A stretch of 64,000 bases of DNA. Source: Pseudarthrobacter sp. PS3-L1 (lineage in GTDB: Bacteria > Actinomycetota > Actinomycetes > Actinomycetales > Micrococcaceae). Each line of letters begins with the position of its first letter. Positions within the stretch are counted from its first letter, which is position 1. The translations under genes and the position numbers were made by a program. The stretch covers positions 124,001 through 188,000 of the forward strand of contig NZ_JASISU010000003.1 of assembly GCF_030063285.1 (NCBI RefSeq). The letters are read 5' to 3'. Below the pieces are notes generated by a model. The model was not told the origin of the DNA. It worked only from the letters and a program-made list of their open reading frames with translations, and searched no databases. Below are positions 49,691 to 58,618 of the stretch, piece after piece.

Positions 49691-50920
49691 TTACCAGTCG
49701 TGGACTGTGCCGTCTACCAGCCGGTTATAGGGAAGGTATGCCTGCTGGTAGGGGAACGATGCTGCAGCGTCGGCGTTGAACTCGACGCCAATCCCCGGCT
49801 CGTCACCGGGGTGCAGATAGCCGTCCCTGAAGGTCATGGACTGATGGAAGACCTCATTGGTGCGCTCCGAATGCGGCATGTACTCCTGGATACCGTAGTT
49901 GTGGATGGCCAAGCCCACATGCAGCTGCGCGGCGAAGCCTACGGGAGAGATGTCGGTGGGTCCGTGGAAGCCGGACTTGATTTGGTATTGGGCAGCGAAG
50001 TCCATCACTTTCTTCAGCGGCGAGATTCCGCCAAAGTGCGTGGATGCGGCGCGCACGTAGTCGATCAGCTGTTCCTTGATGAGTGTCTGGAAGTCAAACA
50101 CAGTGTTGAAGATCTCGCCAATGGCCAGTGGCGTGGTGGTGTGCTGGCGGACCAGGCGCAGCCCTTCCTGATTCTCTGCGGGGGTGCAGTCCTCAAGCCA
50201 GAACAGGTCATATGGTTCCAGCGCCTTGCCCAGCTTGGCGGCCTGGATGGGAGTCATCCTGTGGTGGCCATCGTGGAGCAGCGGGATCTCCGGGCCGAAT
50301 TCGTTACGGACAGCCTCAAAAACCGTGGGTAGGTGCCGGAGGTAAGCGCGCGTGTCCCAGTCCTCCTCGAGGGGGAACGCGCCCCGGCCAGCAGGTTCGT
50401 AGTCGTAGCGCTCGCCGGTGGCCTGGGCCTGGGCTGCAACACCGTAGACAGCCTTGATGCCCGGCACGGCAGTCTGGATCCGGATGGACCTGTACCCCAG
50501 TTCCAGGTGCTCATTAACGGAGTCGAACAAGGACGGAAGATCCGCTCCTGATGCATGGCCGTAGGCGCGGAGCCCACTGCGCGATGCACCGCCCAGCAGT
50601 TGATAGACGGGCATGTTGGCCACCTTGCCCTTGATGTCCCACAGGGCCATGTCCACGGCAGCGATAGCAGCCATGGTCACGGGGCCACGCCGCCAGTAGG
50701 AGCTTCGGTAGAGGAACTGCCACGTGTCCTCGATCCGGTGCGGGTCCTTCCCGATCAGCAATTGCGCAACGTGCTCCCTAAGATAGGCCGCCACTGCCAG
50801 TTCACGCCCATTGAGCGTGGCGTCACCGATGCCCGTGACACCGTCATCGGTCGTGATCCGCAACGTGACGAAGTTGCGTGAAGGGCTGGTTACGAAGACG
50901 TCCGCTGCGATGATTTTCAT
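49691..50920 (-). CDS. manD: D-mannonate dehydratase, enolase family (ManD/RspA type)
   Basis: A 409-residue mandelate-racemase-like enzyme. [26 protein letters not shown] is the capping domain. Metal ligands are Asp in LLHDGHHRM, Glu in [12 protein letters not shown] and Glu in [22 protein letters not shown] and [12 protein letters not shown] are the ManD-type ending. It dehydrates D-mannonate to 2-keto-3-deoxygluconate. It completes the UxaC-UxuB-ManD route. There are 42 bp between it and uxuB. Confidence 0.9.
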   Translation of the reverse strand: MKIIAADVFVTSPSRNFVTLRITTDDGVTGIGDATLNGRELAVAAYLREHVAQLLIGKDPHRIEDTWQFLYRSSYWRRGPVTMAAIAAVDMALWDIKGKVANMPVYQLLGGASRSGLRAYGHASGADLPSLFDSVNEHLELGYRSIRIQTAVPGIKAVYGVAAQAQATGERYDYEPAGRGAFPLEEDWDTRAYLRHLPTVFEAVRNEFGPEIPLLHDGHHRMTPIQAAKLGKALEPYDLFWLEDCTPAENQEGLRLVRQHTTTPLAIGEIFNTVFDFQTLIKEQLIDYVRAASTHFGGISPLKKVMDFAAQYQIKSGFHGPTDISPVGFAAQLHVGLAIHNYGIQEYMPHSERTNEVFHQSMTFRDGYLHPGDEPGIGVEFNADAAASFPYQQAYLPYNRLVDGTVHDW

Positions 50921-50962
50921 GCCGAGGAACCTTTCCGGGAAGTGATGGTGGATGTGAGGACG

Positions 50963-52354
50963 TCAGCGGGTGCCAGTGGCGGGGCCAGCCGGGCTGGCAG
51001 TGGGACTGCCACCTGCGTCCCGGGATCCCGCGTCGATCCGCAACCGCTGTTCATGGACCACGGCAACCAGGCGGGGATCAGCTGCCAGTTCCGGGCCGAT
51101 CACGCCAAGCAACGCCGCCGTCTGGGCAGCACCCTCGGCCTCCACGGCTCGGGCAAGGGCGCTGGTGTGCGGATCCTGCAGCTGCGTCGACGATCCCACG
51201 CACGCTGCCCACGCCGCCAGAATGGTGGCCGCGCCCCGCCCAGTCCGGCCAGCCTGCCGTTCGGCGAGCAGTACCGGCACGGCACGGAGCCTGACCTTCG
51301 TGCTGCCATCCATCGCGATCTGCGCCAGGTGGTGGGCAATCCTGGTATTGCCAAACCGTTCACGCAAAGCAGCCAGGTACTCAGGAATATGCAGCTCGTT
51401 GCCCGAAAGGTGGAGCGAGGCCTCCGCCCAGAAATCCTCCATCGCCTGGTTGCAGAATGGGTCTGCGAGCGCGTCGGCAACCGTGGAGCAGCCCCGGAGC
51501 AGCCCCGTGTAGGCCAGCAGGGAGTGGGCGCCGTTGAGGAGCCACAGCTTGCGGTTCTCAAACGGTTCAATGGCATCCACGAATGTTGCCCCTGCGGCTT
51601 CCCATCGAGGACGGCCGGCAGGAAAGTCTCCACACAGCACCCAGCTGTGGAATGGTTCGGCAACCACGGGGACGGCATCGGTATAGCCGCAGGAGGACTG
51701 GACCAGTGTCGTATCTTCGGGTTGGTATCGGGGGGTGATCCGGTCCACCGAGGTGCTCACGAAGCTCACGTTTTCCTGGATCCAGGCTGCCAGAGGCGGG
51801 TCCCAGCGATGGGCAAGATCCAGCACGGCGGTTCTCGCCACAGCGCCGTTGCCCGGCAGGTTGTCACAACTGACGACGGCCAGCGGTCCCGATCCGGCGT
51901 CGCGCCGCGCGGCCAGAGCGGACGTCAGCCGGCCCATCGGCGTGACGGGCTGCTCTGGCACTGCGGTATGCCCGGCATCGGGTCCTGTCGCATAGGCGGC
52001 CTCGGTAATGGTCAGGGTCAGGACCGACGTCGTTCGGGCAGCAAGCAGTTCCCTCAAACGCGAGACGTCGGCGCCATCGACTGCCTCGACAATGCTGCCG
52101 ATGACCTCAAAGGAATCCGCGGTCGAAGAACGCTCGATCACCGTGTAGAGCCCGCCCTGGGCCTGAAGCTGGACAGCAGCGTCGGGACGTCGGCCGGTGA
52201 AGGCGGCGATCCCCCACGTTGCCGCATCGGACGCGTGCGCCGTGTACCAGGCAATATGGGACCGGCTGAAAGCACCCAGGCCAAGGTGGACAATCCGGAC
52301 CGGCGCCGCGAGCCCGCCCCCGCGGGTAAGGAGAGGTGTGGTGGCGGTGCTCAC
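50963..52354 (-). CDS. uxuB: mannitol dehydrogenase family, fructuronate reductase
   Basis: A 463-residue polyol/uronate dehydrogenase. The NAD site is VRIVHLGLGAFSRSHIAWYT (about 18-37), the family motif is VSCDNLPGNG, and the catalytic Lys/Asn block is in NRKLWLLNGAHSLLAYTG. Context with uxaC and manD favours reduction of D-fructuronate to D-mannonate. It overlaps uxaC by 4 bp. Confidence 0.9.
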   Translation of the reverse strand: MSTATTPLLTRGGGLAAPVRIVHLGLGAFSRSHIAWYTAHASDAATWGIAAFTGRRPDAAVQLQAQGGLYTVIERSSTADSFEVIGSIVEAVDGADVSRLRELLAARTTSVLTLTITEAAYATGPDAGHTAVPEQPVTPMGRLTSALAARRDAGSGPLAVVSCDNLPGNGAVARTAVLDLAHRWDPPLAAWIQENVSFVSTSVDRITPRYQPEDTTLVQSSCGYTDAVPVVAEPFHSWVLCGDFPAGRPRWEAAGATFVDAIEPFENRKLWLLNGAHSLLAYTGLLRGCSTVADALADPFCNQAMEDFWAEASLHLSGNELHIPEYLAALRERFGNTRIAHHLAQIAMDGSTKVRLRAVPVLLAERQAGRTGRGAATILAAWAACVGSSTQLQDPHTSALARAVEAEGAAQTAALLGVIGPELAADPRLVAVVHEQRLRIDAGSRDAGGSPTASPAGPATGTR

Positions 52355-53751
52355 AGCTTGAACACCCGCCGCGGTGCAGCATCAACCACGTCAAGAATCA
52401 GTTGGTGCGCACGGTCTTCGCTGATTCGGTGCTCGGCGACCAGCCGTGCCAGGAAGGAAGCTTCGATCCGGCGTGACGTGTCATGCCTGGCCGGGATGGA
52501 GCAGAAGGCCCGGGTGTCATCGATGAAGCCTGAGGTCCGGGAGAATCCTGCCGTCTCCGTCACGGCGGAGCGGAACCGCAACATGGCATCCGGAGCGTCC
52601 AGGAACCACCACGGCGCGCCCACGTAGACGGAGGGATAGAAGCCGGCCAGGGGCGCCAGCTCGCGCGAAAAGATTGTCTCGTCAAGCGTGAACAGCACGA
52701 GGTGAAAATCCTTGGCCGTTCCGAAGTCCTGCAGGAGGGGTGCCATCGCAGCTGTGTAATCCACAGCAAAGGGGATGTCATGCCCGGTGTCCGGACCGTA
52801 GGCATCAAACGTTGGCCCGTGGTGGTTACGGTACGAACCGGGGTGGACGGTCATAACCAGGCCATCGTCCACTGACATCCGTGCCATCTCGTACAGCATG
52901 TGCGCCTCAAAAACGTCCCGGTCAGCGGCAGATGCTTCCCCTGTTTGGGCCTTGTCGAAGAGACGCGTGGCATCGGCGACATCAAGCTTTACGGTGGCGG
53001 GCGTCCGGACCCCGTGATCTGACGAGACTGCTCCGTGTGCAAGAAAATGCCGGCGTCGTCCTTCCAGTGCCGCAAGGTAAGCCGCGTACCCGCTGGCGCC
53101 ACCGTTGCTTGCCAGAAGGCGCTCCACGTTGGATTTCCACTGGACATGTCCAATGTTGAGGTAGGCATCAGGGCGAAAGGTTGGTACAACACGGGTAGCA
53201 AAGGTGGGATCGGCAGTGAGTGCCGCGTGGTGTTCCAGGGAGTCCAGCGGATCATCTGTGGTGGCCAGGACCTCGATGTTGAATTCCTTCATGAGCGCGC
53301 GCGGCCGGAACCGGGGTTCCAGGAGGGTCTCGGAGAGTTCGTCATAGATGCTGTCCGCAGTGACAGCGGAAGGCTCCTGGGTAATGCCGAACACGTGCTG
53401 GAATTCCTGCCGCAGCCAGTACCCCGAGGCAGTGCCCTCATAAAGCGGCCAGGCTGCGCAAAAGGCCCGCCAGGTTTCCCGGGCCGCGGCCGGAGTGGGA
53501 CCCAGGCCCAGTTTGTCGAGGGGAACCCCTGAAGCATGGATAGCGCGGGTGACGTAATGGTCCGGTGTGACAAGCAGTGCGGCAGGATCCGGGAAGGGCG
53601 TGTCCTGGGCGATCACTGCCGCGTCCACATGGCCGTGGGGGGAAATGATGGGCAGGTCCGCCACGCGGGCGTGCAATGCGCGGGCAATGTCCCTGGTACC
53701 GGGGTCTGCCGGAAACAGGCGGTCTGGATGGTCGGCCAGCTGCCCGGTCAC
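52351..53751 (-). CDS. uxaC: glucuronate isomerase
   Basis: A 466-residue uronate isomerase. SPHGHVDAAVIAQDTPFPDPAALLV near residue 38 carries the His-x-His metal motif, and TDDPLDSLEHHAAL, VMTVHPGSYRNHH and RRIEASFLARLVAEHRI follow. It converts D-glucuronate to fructuronate (and galacturonate to tagaturonate). It overlaps both neighbours by 4 bp. Confidence 0.95.
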   Translation of the reverse strand: MTGQLADHPDRLFPADPGTRDIARALHARVADLPIISPHGHVDAAVIAQDTPFPDPAALLVTPDHYVTRAIHASGVPLDKLGLGPTPAAARETWRAFCAAWPLYEGTASGYWLRQEFQHVFGITQEPSAVTADSIYDELSETLLEPRFRPRALMKEFNIEVLATTDDPLDSLEHHAALTADPTFATRVVPTFRPDAYLNIGHVQWKSNVERLLASNGGASGYAAYLAALEGRRRHFLAHGAVSSDHGVRTPATVKLDVADATRLFDKAQTGEASAADRDVFEAHMLYEMARMSVDDGLVMTVHPGSYRNHHGPTFDAYGPDTGHDIPFAVDYTAAMAPLLQDFGTAKDFHLVLFTLDETIFSRELAPLAGFYPSVYVGAPWWFLDAPDAMLRFRSAVTETAGFSRTSGFIDDTRAFCSIPARHDTSRRIEASFLARLVAEHRISEDRAHQLILDVVDAAPRRVFKL

Positions 53752-54911
53752 GAGCGTACGTCCGGGGCGTCGGTGCCGGTGCGTACTTGCAGGTCGTTGT
53801 ACTTTCCGGCAAGGACGTCGTCGAAAAGCACCGGCTGGTTCAGGGTCGCGGAAATATAGACGGCTCGGACGGCCGCCAACGCATGGACCGCGTCGGTGAT
53901 GGTGACGCCCGCCGCACGGCCTTCCCGGATGGCACCCAGAATGTCCCGGTACTGCCGCACGTGGCCCCCCGGATACACAGTGGGGTCCTCGGGTGTGTGG
54001 CTTTCGGCAGGAAACTTGGCTATTTCCTCTGCAGCCTGGTTGCCACCTCCCATCAGGCCCATGGACTCGCCCTCAGCACCAGGATCGGCGGCATGGAAAT
54101 ACTGCAGCTGATCATTGTCCACCACGGCTGAGCCCTGGGACCCCATCAGCTGCAACCGGACTGTCAGGCCCGGGTACGCGGCAGTGGTTGCGTGCAGGAC
54201 AGCCAGTCCGCCATTGCCGAACGTGACTGTGGCAACGGCGGTATCCTCGACCTCGATGCCTGCATGGGCGAGCGTTGCGGTGCGGGCGTTGATTTCTACC
54301 GGCCGGCCCATGAACCACAGCAGCAGGTCCACGGTGTGGACGCCCTGGTTCATGACGGCGCCGCCCCCGTCCATGGCCCACGTCCCCCGCCAGTCGCCGG
54401 AGTCGTAGTATCCCTGACTCCGCCACCAGGCGACGGAGGCGATAGCGGAGGTAAGTGTGCCGAGCCTGCCTGCGCTGACGGCGCTGGCCACTGCAATACT
54501 CGCTTCATCAAAGCGGTGCTGGCTGATTACTGTGGCAACCAGACCCTGTGCGGCGGCCACCTGCGCTGCCGCCTCGATCTCCTGCGCGCGGCTGAGGTCC
54601 ACGTCCAGGGGCTTTTCAATGACCACGTGCTTCCCGGCAGCCAGGACTTCCAGTCCCTGATCGATATGCAGTCCGCTGGGGGTGGCAAGCACCACGAGAT
54701 CGACGGCGGCACCGGCGAATGCCTCAGCCTGGCTGGTGAACGTGGCTGGCCGGGTGCGGCCAGACTTTTCGATGGAGTCCGCAAGGGTTTCGGCGGCCTC
54801 GGCTGAGGCATCAACCAGCGCGGTAATTTCGGTTTCCTCGAACTCGTTCAGGGCTGCGGCGTGGGTCCTGCCGATGGTTCCACAGCCGGTGATGGCAACG
54901 CGGATGCTCAT
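53748..54911 (-). CDS. Gfo/Idh/MocA-family oxidoreductase
   Basis: A 387-residue dehydrogenase. The Rossmann motif is ITGCGTIGRTHAAALNEF (about 7-24), EKP is in HVVIEKPLDVDLSRAQ, and the active helix is WAMDGGGAVMNQGVHTVDLLLWF. In a hexuronate operon it may oxidise a uronate or sugar-acid derivative such as a ring-oxidised pyranose. It overlaps both neighbours by 4 bp. Confidence 0.9.
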   Translation of the reverse strand: MSIRVAITGCGTIGRTHAAALNEFEETEITALVDASAEAAETLADSIEKSGRTRPATFTSQAEAFAGAAVDLVVLATPSGLHIDQGLEVLAAGKHVVIEKPLDVDLSRAQEIEAAAQVAAAQGLVATVISQHRFDEASIAVASAVSAGRLGTLTSAIASVAWWRSQGYYDSGDWRGTWAMDGGGAVMNQGVHTVDLLLWFMGRPVEINARTATLAHAGIEVEDTAVATVTFGNGGLAVLHATTAAYPGLTVRLQLMGSQGSAVVDNDQLQYFHAADPGAEGESMGLMGGGNQAAEEIAKFPAESHTPEDPTVYPGGHVRQYRDILGAIREGRAAGVTITDAVHALAAVRAVYISATLNQPVLFDDVLAGKYNDLQVRTGTDAPDVRS

Positions 54912-55756
54912 GCTATTGCCACCCCGGCCTGCGCCGTCACCGCGGCAAAGGCACGGGCGGCAATACCGAACGCCGCCGGTCCTGAGTAGCCGCCCAGGCC
55001 ATGGGCGCCGGTAAGGTGCGGCTCCAGGGAGGCAAAGCCGGTGAAGCCGTCGTCATGGAGTGCCTGGATGGTCTGCAGGACATCACCATCGCCTTCCCCG
55101 GCTGGCACAACTTTTCCGTCACTGAGAAGGGCGTCCTTAATCTGGAGATACTCCAGGTACGGACGGAGCTTGGCGTACCCCTCGGCAAACGGCCGGACAC
55201 CCACCTGGACGAAGTTCGCCGCGTCCCACGCCACTTTCAGCGCCGGCGACGACACCGATTCCATAATGTCTAGGACGCGGTCTGGAGTATCGCCATAGAT
55301 GCCCTTTTCGTTTTCGTGCAGCAGGATCACTCCGGCCTGCTGGGCCCTCGCAGCCAGGGCCGACATCCGCTCCAGCACGTTGGTGCGGACGCTTTCCGGC
55401 GTCGCCCCGGCCGGGTAGTAGAAAGAGAAGATCCTGATGTAGTCAGTACCCAGTACCTTGGCCGCTGTGATGGCTCGGTCCAGGCGTTCAAGTTCATGCT
55501 CCACCGGAAGGCCCACGTCCACCTTGCCGATAGGCGAGGCTATGGCCGAGGCCTTCATGGCATGTCCATCCAGCAGTACTTTCAGGCTCTCCAGCTGCTC
55601 CGAAGACATCTCCACAATGTTTGTTCCCCAGGCGCTGCGGACCTCTATGTGGTTGGCGCCCAAAGCTTGCAGGACGGCCATCTGAATGGCAGGATCGTCG
55701 TCAATTTCGTCTCCGAATCCTGACAGGAGCCAGGGTGTTGAAGTATCCGAAACCAT
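54908..55756 (-). CDS. sugar phosphate isomerase/epimerase (TIM barrel)
   Basis: A 282-residue TIM barrel. LLSGFGDEIDDDPAIQMAVLQALGANHIEVR opens it, and metal residues are in LLHENEKGIYGD (Glu), KVAWDAANFVQVG (Asp), YLQIKDALLSDGKVVPAGEGDGD and FASLEPHL (final Glu). AAGGAG precedes the ATG at 55756; the longer open frame upstream crosses the operator and is rejected. It is the first gene of the hexuronate operon. Confidence 0.87.
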   Translation of the reverse strand: MVSDTSTPWLLSGFGDEIDDDPAIQMAVLQALGANHIEVRSAWGTNIVEMSSEQLESLKVLLDGHAMKASAIASPIGKVDVGLPVEHELERLDRAITAAKVLGTDYIRIFSFYYPAGATPESVRTNVLERMSALAARAQQAGVILLHENEKGIYGDTPDRVLDIMESVSSPALKVAWDAANFVQVGVRPFAEGYAKLRPYLEYLQIKDALLSDGKVVPAGEGDGDVLQTIQALHDDGFTGFASLEPHLTGAHGLGGYSGPAAFGIAARAFAAVTAQAGVAIA

Positions 55757-55870
55757 GCGTAGCAACTCCTTTGGCGGCCAGGCCACCTGATATGGGACAA
55801 CGGCTGCCGATGGGGCTACCTGATAGGCGCCCTTGCCGCTGGCTCCAAGTCTAGGAATCTGGCAACATTC

Positions 55871-55888
55871 TTGGCAAGCGTTTGCCAA
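55871..55888. promoter_or_regulatory. LacI-family operator
   Basis: TTGGCAAGCG-TTTGCCAA is an almost perfect 18-bp palindrome with the central CG of LacI/PurR-family sites. It lies between the divergent operon (start 55756) and lacI-type gene (start 55976). An outer GGCAAC (55861) / GTTGCC (55896) pair frames it. Confidence 0.85.
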
Positions 55889-55975
55889 TTGTTGCCAAAA
55901 ATGGTCGAATCGCACTAGTTGTGCGGCAACAGAAGCCTCGCAGTAGTACGTTCCGCCCGTCCCGGAGGAGAACCA

Positions 55976-57007
55976 GTGAGCACGCACAACAAGGCGGAAC
56001 CGACGGACCGGGCACGCCCCGCCACCATCCGGGACGTTGCGGCAGCCGCCGGCGTGGCGACGTCGACTGTCTCCCGCGCCCTCTCGAACCCGGGGCGGGT
56101 CAACCACCTCACGCGGGCTCGGGTGGTAGAAGCTGCCGAGGCCCTGGACTATGTGCCTAGTTCGCAGGCTCGCGGCTTGAGTTCAGGCCGTACGCACGCT
56201 GTCGCCCTCCTGGTACCGGACATCACCAATCCTTTCTACTTCGACATCATCAGGGGCACCCAGCACCAGCTCAAAGCAGCCGGTTACACACAGCTTCTGG
56301 TCGACACAGAGGAATCTGCCGAGATGGAACTCGATGCGCTGCGGAGCATGCAGCGCGCGGCCGACGGCGTCATTCTTGCCGCGTCAAGGCTCACCGATGA
56401 GCAACTCAACGCCGCAGCAGCAATCCAGCCGCTCGTGACCTTCAACCGGGCATCAGCGGAGGCGCCCACCGTTGTGATCGATACGCCGTCGGCAACCATC
56501 CAGGCGATGGAGCATCTGGCTTCCCTGGGGCACCGCACAGTCTGCTACGTCAGCGGGCCGCAAAACTCCTGGTCGGATTCGATGCGGTGGAAGGCTTTTC
56601 AGGAGGACAGCCAGCAGCGCGGACTCCAGACCCACCGGATTGGCCCCTACGCGCCCAAGACCACGTCCGGGGCGGCCGCTGCTGACGCGGCACTGAGGAC
56701 GGGATCCACCGCATGCATCGTCTTTAACGACCTGCTGGCCATCGGCATGCTGCAGCGATTTGCCGCGCGCGGAGTGCAGGTTCCCAAAGACATCAGCATC
56801 GTGGGATGCGATGACATTTTCGGCGCAGATTTCTGCCACCCGCCCCTGACCACCATTGCAAGCCCCACGGAGCAGGCCGGACGCGTTGCAGTCACAATGC
56901 TGCTCTCACAGCTGAATCCCGCGCTGGCGGCGGGGACGCGTCGCGTTGCTGTGATGCCGACCCATCTGCGGGTTCGGGAATCAACAGGCAGCGTGCCGCA
57001 GGTCTGA
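55976..57007 (+). CDS. LacI-family transcriptional regulator of the hexuronate operon
   Basis: A 343-residue repressor: HTH at about 16-40 (TIRDVAAAAGVATSTVSRAL), hinge helix SSQARGLSSGRTHAVALLVP, and a periplasmic-binding-like effector domain with ITNPFYFDIIRGTQ, FNRASAEAPTVVID and SIVGCDDIFGADFCHPPLTTI. The GTG at 55976 follows GGAGGA. The LacI-type operator in the divergent promoter is its likely target, and the effector is probably a uronate or an aldonate. Confidence 0.93.
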   Translation: MSTHNKAEPTDRARPATIRDVAAAAGVATSTVSRALSNPGRVNHLTRARVVEAAEALDYVPSSQARGLSSGRTHAVALLVPDITNPFYFDIIRGTQHQLKAAGYTQLLVDTEESAEMELDALRSMQRAADGVILAASRLTDEQLNAAAAIQPLVTFNRASAEAPTVVIDTPSATIQAMEHLASLGHRTVCYVSGPQNSWSDSMRWKAFQEDSQQRGLQTHRIGPYAPKTTSGAAAADAALRTGSTACIVFNDLLAIGMLQRFAARGVQVPKDISIVGCDDIFGADFCHPPLTTIASPTEQAGRVAVTMLLSQLNPALAAGTRRVAVMPTHLRVRESTGSVPQV

Positions 57008-57020
57008 ACCTGGGCTGGGC

Positions 57021-57045
57021 ACAGGCCACGGCCGTGAAGGCCTGT
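57021..57045 (+). terminator. short hairpin after the lacI-type gene
   Basis: ACAGGCC (57021-57027) pairs with GGCCTGT (57039-57045), without a T run, just before the next promoter. Confidence 0.4.
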
Positions 57046-57049
57046 CCGC

Positions 57050-57055
57050 TACCAT
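57050..57055 (+). promoter_or_regulatory. -10 box TACCAT, leaderless start
   Basis: TACCAT, 6 nt, then the ATG at 57062. There is no Shine-Dalgarno sequence. Confidence 0.5.
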
Positions 57056-57061
57056 CTGTTC

Positions 57062-58522
57062 ATGCGCAAGACGTCGGCACGAAAATCCAACTCCGCTGGG
57101 GAAGAGCGTGTCATGATCCTGTCGGCCGGCGTGGGGTCTGGTCATAACAGCGCCGCCGCTGCGGTGGAGCAGGCGTGTGCCGCCCGCCCCGACGTTGTCG
57201 AGGTTCTGGTCCTGGACGTACTCCAGGTGAGCAGCTCGCTCTATCGCGATGTCCTCGGGAAAGGCTACTTTGTTCTGGTGGAGGGGCTCCCCTGGCTGAT
57301 CGAGTGGGGCTACGACGCCAGCGACGCACCCTTCCGGCGACGCGGCCCGATCGATCCCTGGACGCGAATGAACGCCCTTCCGGTAGTCAGGGCCATCAAA
57401 CGATTCCGGCCGACGGCGATTGTATGCACACACTTCCTGCCAGCCCAGTTGCTTGCCTCGCTGCTCCTGCGGGGTACCGTGAGTGCCAAAACTGCCGTGG
57501 TCACCACGGATTACGACTTCCAGGGGCTCTGGCTGACAAGCGCCTTCCACTCGCTCTTCGTCGCCAGGGAGGAGGGCAGGGTGGAACTCACCGCCCTGGG
57601 TCTGCCGCCGGATCGCGTTGCTGCGACGGGGATACCGATTACGACCACGCAGCACCCCGCATCCGCCCGCCACGCCGGCGAGCCCCCCGAACTGTTGGTC
57701 TCCGCAGGTGCGAAAGGCGGCGACTACGCTGCCGCCGTCGTCCGCCAGATGCTGCACATGCGGTCCCCCTTCACCGCGACGGTTGTGTGCGGGCAGAATA
57801 AGGAACTTCGGCGGCGCATTGAGCGGTTGGTGACGCCCGCGGCCAACCGGTTCCGCGTGCTCGGCTTCACCGAGGAGATGCCGCAGCTGCTGCATCAGGC
57901 GGACCTTTTTGTCGGGAAGCCAGGCGGGTTGACGGCCTCGGAGTGCATGGCTGCGGGACTTCCCATGGTGCTGGTGAACCCAATTCCGGGCCAGGAGGTC
58001 CGCAACGGCGACTACCTGATGGAGCAGGGGGCAGCGGTGCGCTGCAACACCCCCGCCACGATCGGCTGGAAGATTGACGAGGTGCTGCGGGAACCTGGCC
58101 GCCTGCAGCGCATGCAGGCGGCAGCGCAGAAAATTGGCCGCCCGAATGCAGCAGTGGACGTCCTGGCCGGCCTGCTGGACGGACCGTCCCGCCCCCTGGT
58201 GGTCACCCGTGCCGCGCAAAGGACCATCCTTGACGCAAGCCAGCGGTTGCTCGTTGCCAGTGATCTGACAGGACCCACCGCCTTGGTCCGTCTTGTTGAC
58301 GAAGCCACGGACCGGACTGTCGCCCTGCTGCGCGAAGAGGAACTGGCTGATCTGCAACAGCGGTATGCGACACCCAGCGGGGACCTTGTGCTCCGAAATG
58401 GCCAGGGCGCCTTCTTGCTGCGGTGGGAGGCGCGGCGCTTTCTTCGCGCTATTCTCCGCGGTGACAGCGAAGTGCCCGTGCGCGTCGAGGGGCTTTCGAC
58501 GTCGCCACCGGCCCTGCCCTGA
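57062..58522 (+). CDS. MGDG-synthase/GT28-type glycosyltransferase
   Basis: A 486-residue GT-B glycosyltransferase. The N-terminal MGDG_synth domain shows in VMILSAGVGSGHNSAAAAVEQAC (about 17-40). The GT28 C-terminal domain shows in VLGFTEEMPQLLHQADLFVGKPGGLTASECMAAGLPMVL (broken here as FVGKPGGLTASECMAAG), the UDP-sugar site. Family members glycosylate diacylglycerol for membrane glycolipids. About 110 residues after the GT core (from about 375) form an extra domain I do not recognise. It is leaderless by its TACCAT box. Confidence 0.85.
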   Translation: MRKTSARKSNSAGEERVMILSAGVGSGHNSAAAAVEQACAARPDVVEVLVLDVLQVSSSLYRDVLGKGYFVLVEGLPWLIEWGYDASDAPFRRRGPIDPWTRMNALPVVRAIKRFRPTAIVCTHFLPAQLLASLLLRGTVSAKTAVVTTDYDFQGLWLTSAFHSLFVAREEGRVELTALGLPPDRVAATGIPITTTQHPASARHAGEPPELLVSAGAKGGDYAAAVVRQMLHMRSPFTATVVCGQNKELRRRIERLVTPAANRFRVLGFTEEMPQLLHQADLFVGKPGGLTASECMAAGLPMVLVNPIPGQEVRNGDYLMEQGAAVRCNTPATIGWKIDEVLREPGRLQRMQAAAQKIGRPNAAVDVLAGLLDGPSRPLVVTRAAQRTILDASQRLLVASDLTGPTALVRLVDEATDRTVALLREEELADLQQRYATPSGDLVLRNGQGAFLLRWEARRFLRAILRGDSEVPVRVEGLSTSPPALP

Positions 58523-58618
58523 GGGGGATCACCACACGCCACATGGACCTGAGGCGAGAACGGCCACCCACAGTGAACGGAACACGCCAGGGCGGGAAAA
58601 TTCAGGCCAGGAACAACG

